Assembly (NCBI GenBank): GCA_900543815.1
Contig: UQST01000059.1
Span: 1-11,916 of the forward strand
Length of the DNA: 11,916 nt
Origin: an uncultured Prevotellaceae bacterium
Lineage (GTDB): Bacteria; Bacteroidota; Bacteroidia; Bacteroidales; Bacteroidaceae
Reading direction: 5' to 3'
Positions 11,786-11,916 of this stretch are shown here, piece by piece. Position 1 is the first letter of the stretch; each line of letters starts with the position of its first letter. The position numbers were made by a program, and so were the translations under genes. Below the pieces are notes generated by a model, which was given only the letters and a program-made list of their open reading frames with translations, made no database searches and was not told where the DNA came from.

Positions 11786-11916
11786 CTAACAAGCGGCCTA
11801 CTCTTAAACCTGCGTCTGCGCAACTGTAGAAGTCCAGGAGGCTCACCCGATAAACCTAGGGGATTAAGCATACAGCCTTGTAAGTCTGAAAAGGAAGAAC
11901 CTTATATCTGTCACTC
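11786..11916. other. Unassigned sequence to the window end
   Basis: No plus-strand ATG occurs here. A 43-codon minus-strand frame (11740-11871) runs back through the terminator and is not convincing. The CCTAGG palindrome near 11855 is not otherwise supported. The stretch may be an RNA gene or a long 5' leader continuing beyond 11916. Confidence 0.3.

Noticed and set aside
11740..11871. Minus-strand frame of 43 codons (MLNPLGLSGEPPGLLQLRRR...)
   Set aside because: It runs through the plus-strand terminator hairpin and has no promoter or leader; the residue pattern looks like a by-product of that structure.
11786..11916. tRNA, tmRNA or RNase P RNA
   Set aside because: No GTTCRA T-loop, no tmRNA tag sequence, and only a loose resemblance (AGAAGTCC) to the RNase P P4 strand.
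1..11916. CRISPR array or insertion sequence
   Set aside because: No array of regularly spaced repeats and no transposase frame with terminal inverted repeats was found; the twin repeats at 11691-11744 are only two copies.

Overview
The window looks like a member of the Bacteroidales with a mobile element joined to its chromosome. Three things point there. The best promoter-like sites have the Bacteroidales -7 form TAnnTTTG. Start codons follow A-rich leaders rather than Shine-Dalgarno boxes. The left-hand gene set (PcfK-like, PcfJ-like and DUF3873 proteins among many tiny reading frames) is typical of Bacteroides-type conjugative transposons. The right-hand chromosomal part is visibly richer in G+C than a Bacteroides core genome, so a high-G+C Prevotella-like host is my best guess. 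That is inference.

Positions 1 to about 5100 are read as the terminal part of an integrative conjugative element. A run of about eleven small genes, all on the minus strand, starts near 4050 and is read toward position 1: 111 aa, a 71-aa membrane protein, 73 aa, PcfK-like, PcfJ-like, 85 aa, DUF3873, 82 aa, 102 aa, a 26-36 aa mini-gene, and 73 aa, possibly followed by a gene running off the window. Several junctions are ATGA overlaps or gaps of a few bases. Perfect hairpins sit at the later junctions. Positions 4051-4995 hold no convincing gene but are dense in inverted repeats, including an 85-nt imperfect palindrome, with a plus-strand promoter-like box at one end and a plus-strand terminator at the other. 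A plus-strand reading frame starts at 4996 and runs across the compositional break near 5100 into sequence antisense to a chromosomal gene, as expected of an element end.

Positions 5150 to 11433 are chromosomal, again all on the minus strand. The metG gene (methionyl-tRNA synthetase) has its own promoter and a leader of only about 14 nt. Downstream of it lie a MOP-family polysaccharide flippase and a GT14-type glycosyltransferase, a likely surface-glycan pair. Upstream of metG is a separate three-gene operon (72 aa unknown, 127 aa unknown, exported endonuclease/exonuclease/phosphatase-family protein) with its own promoter and an ATGA-coupled last gene.

Positions 11434 to 11916 are non-coding as far as I can tell. 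Divergent promoters face away from each other. The rightward one has the best -33/-7 match in the window. It drives an RNA with competing hairpins, a near-identical pair of 22/23-nt direct repeats and a strong intrinsic terminator, followed by unassigned sequence that runs off the end.
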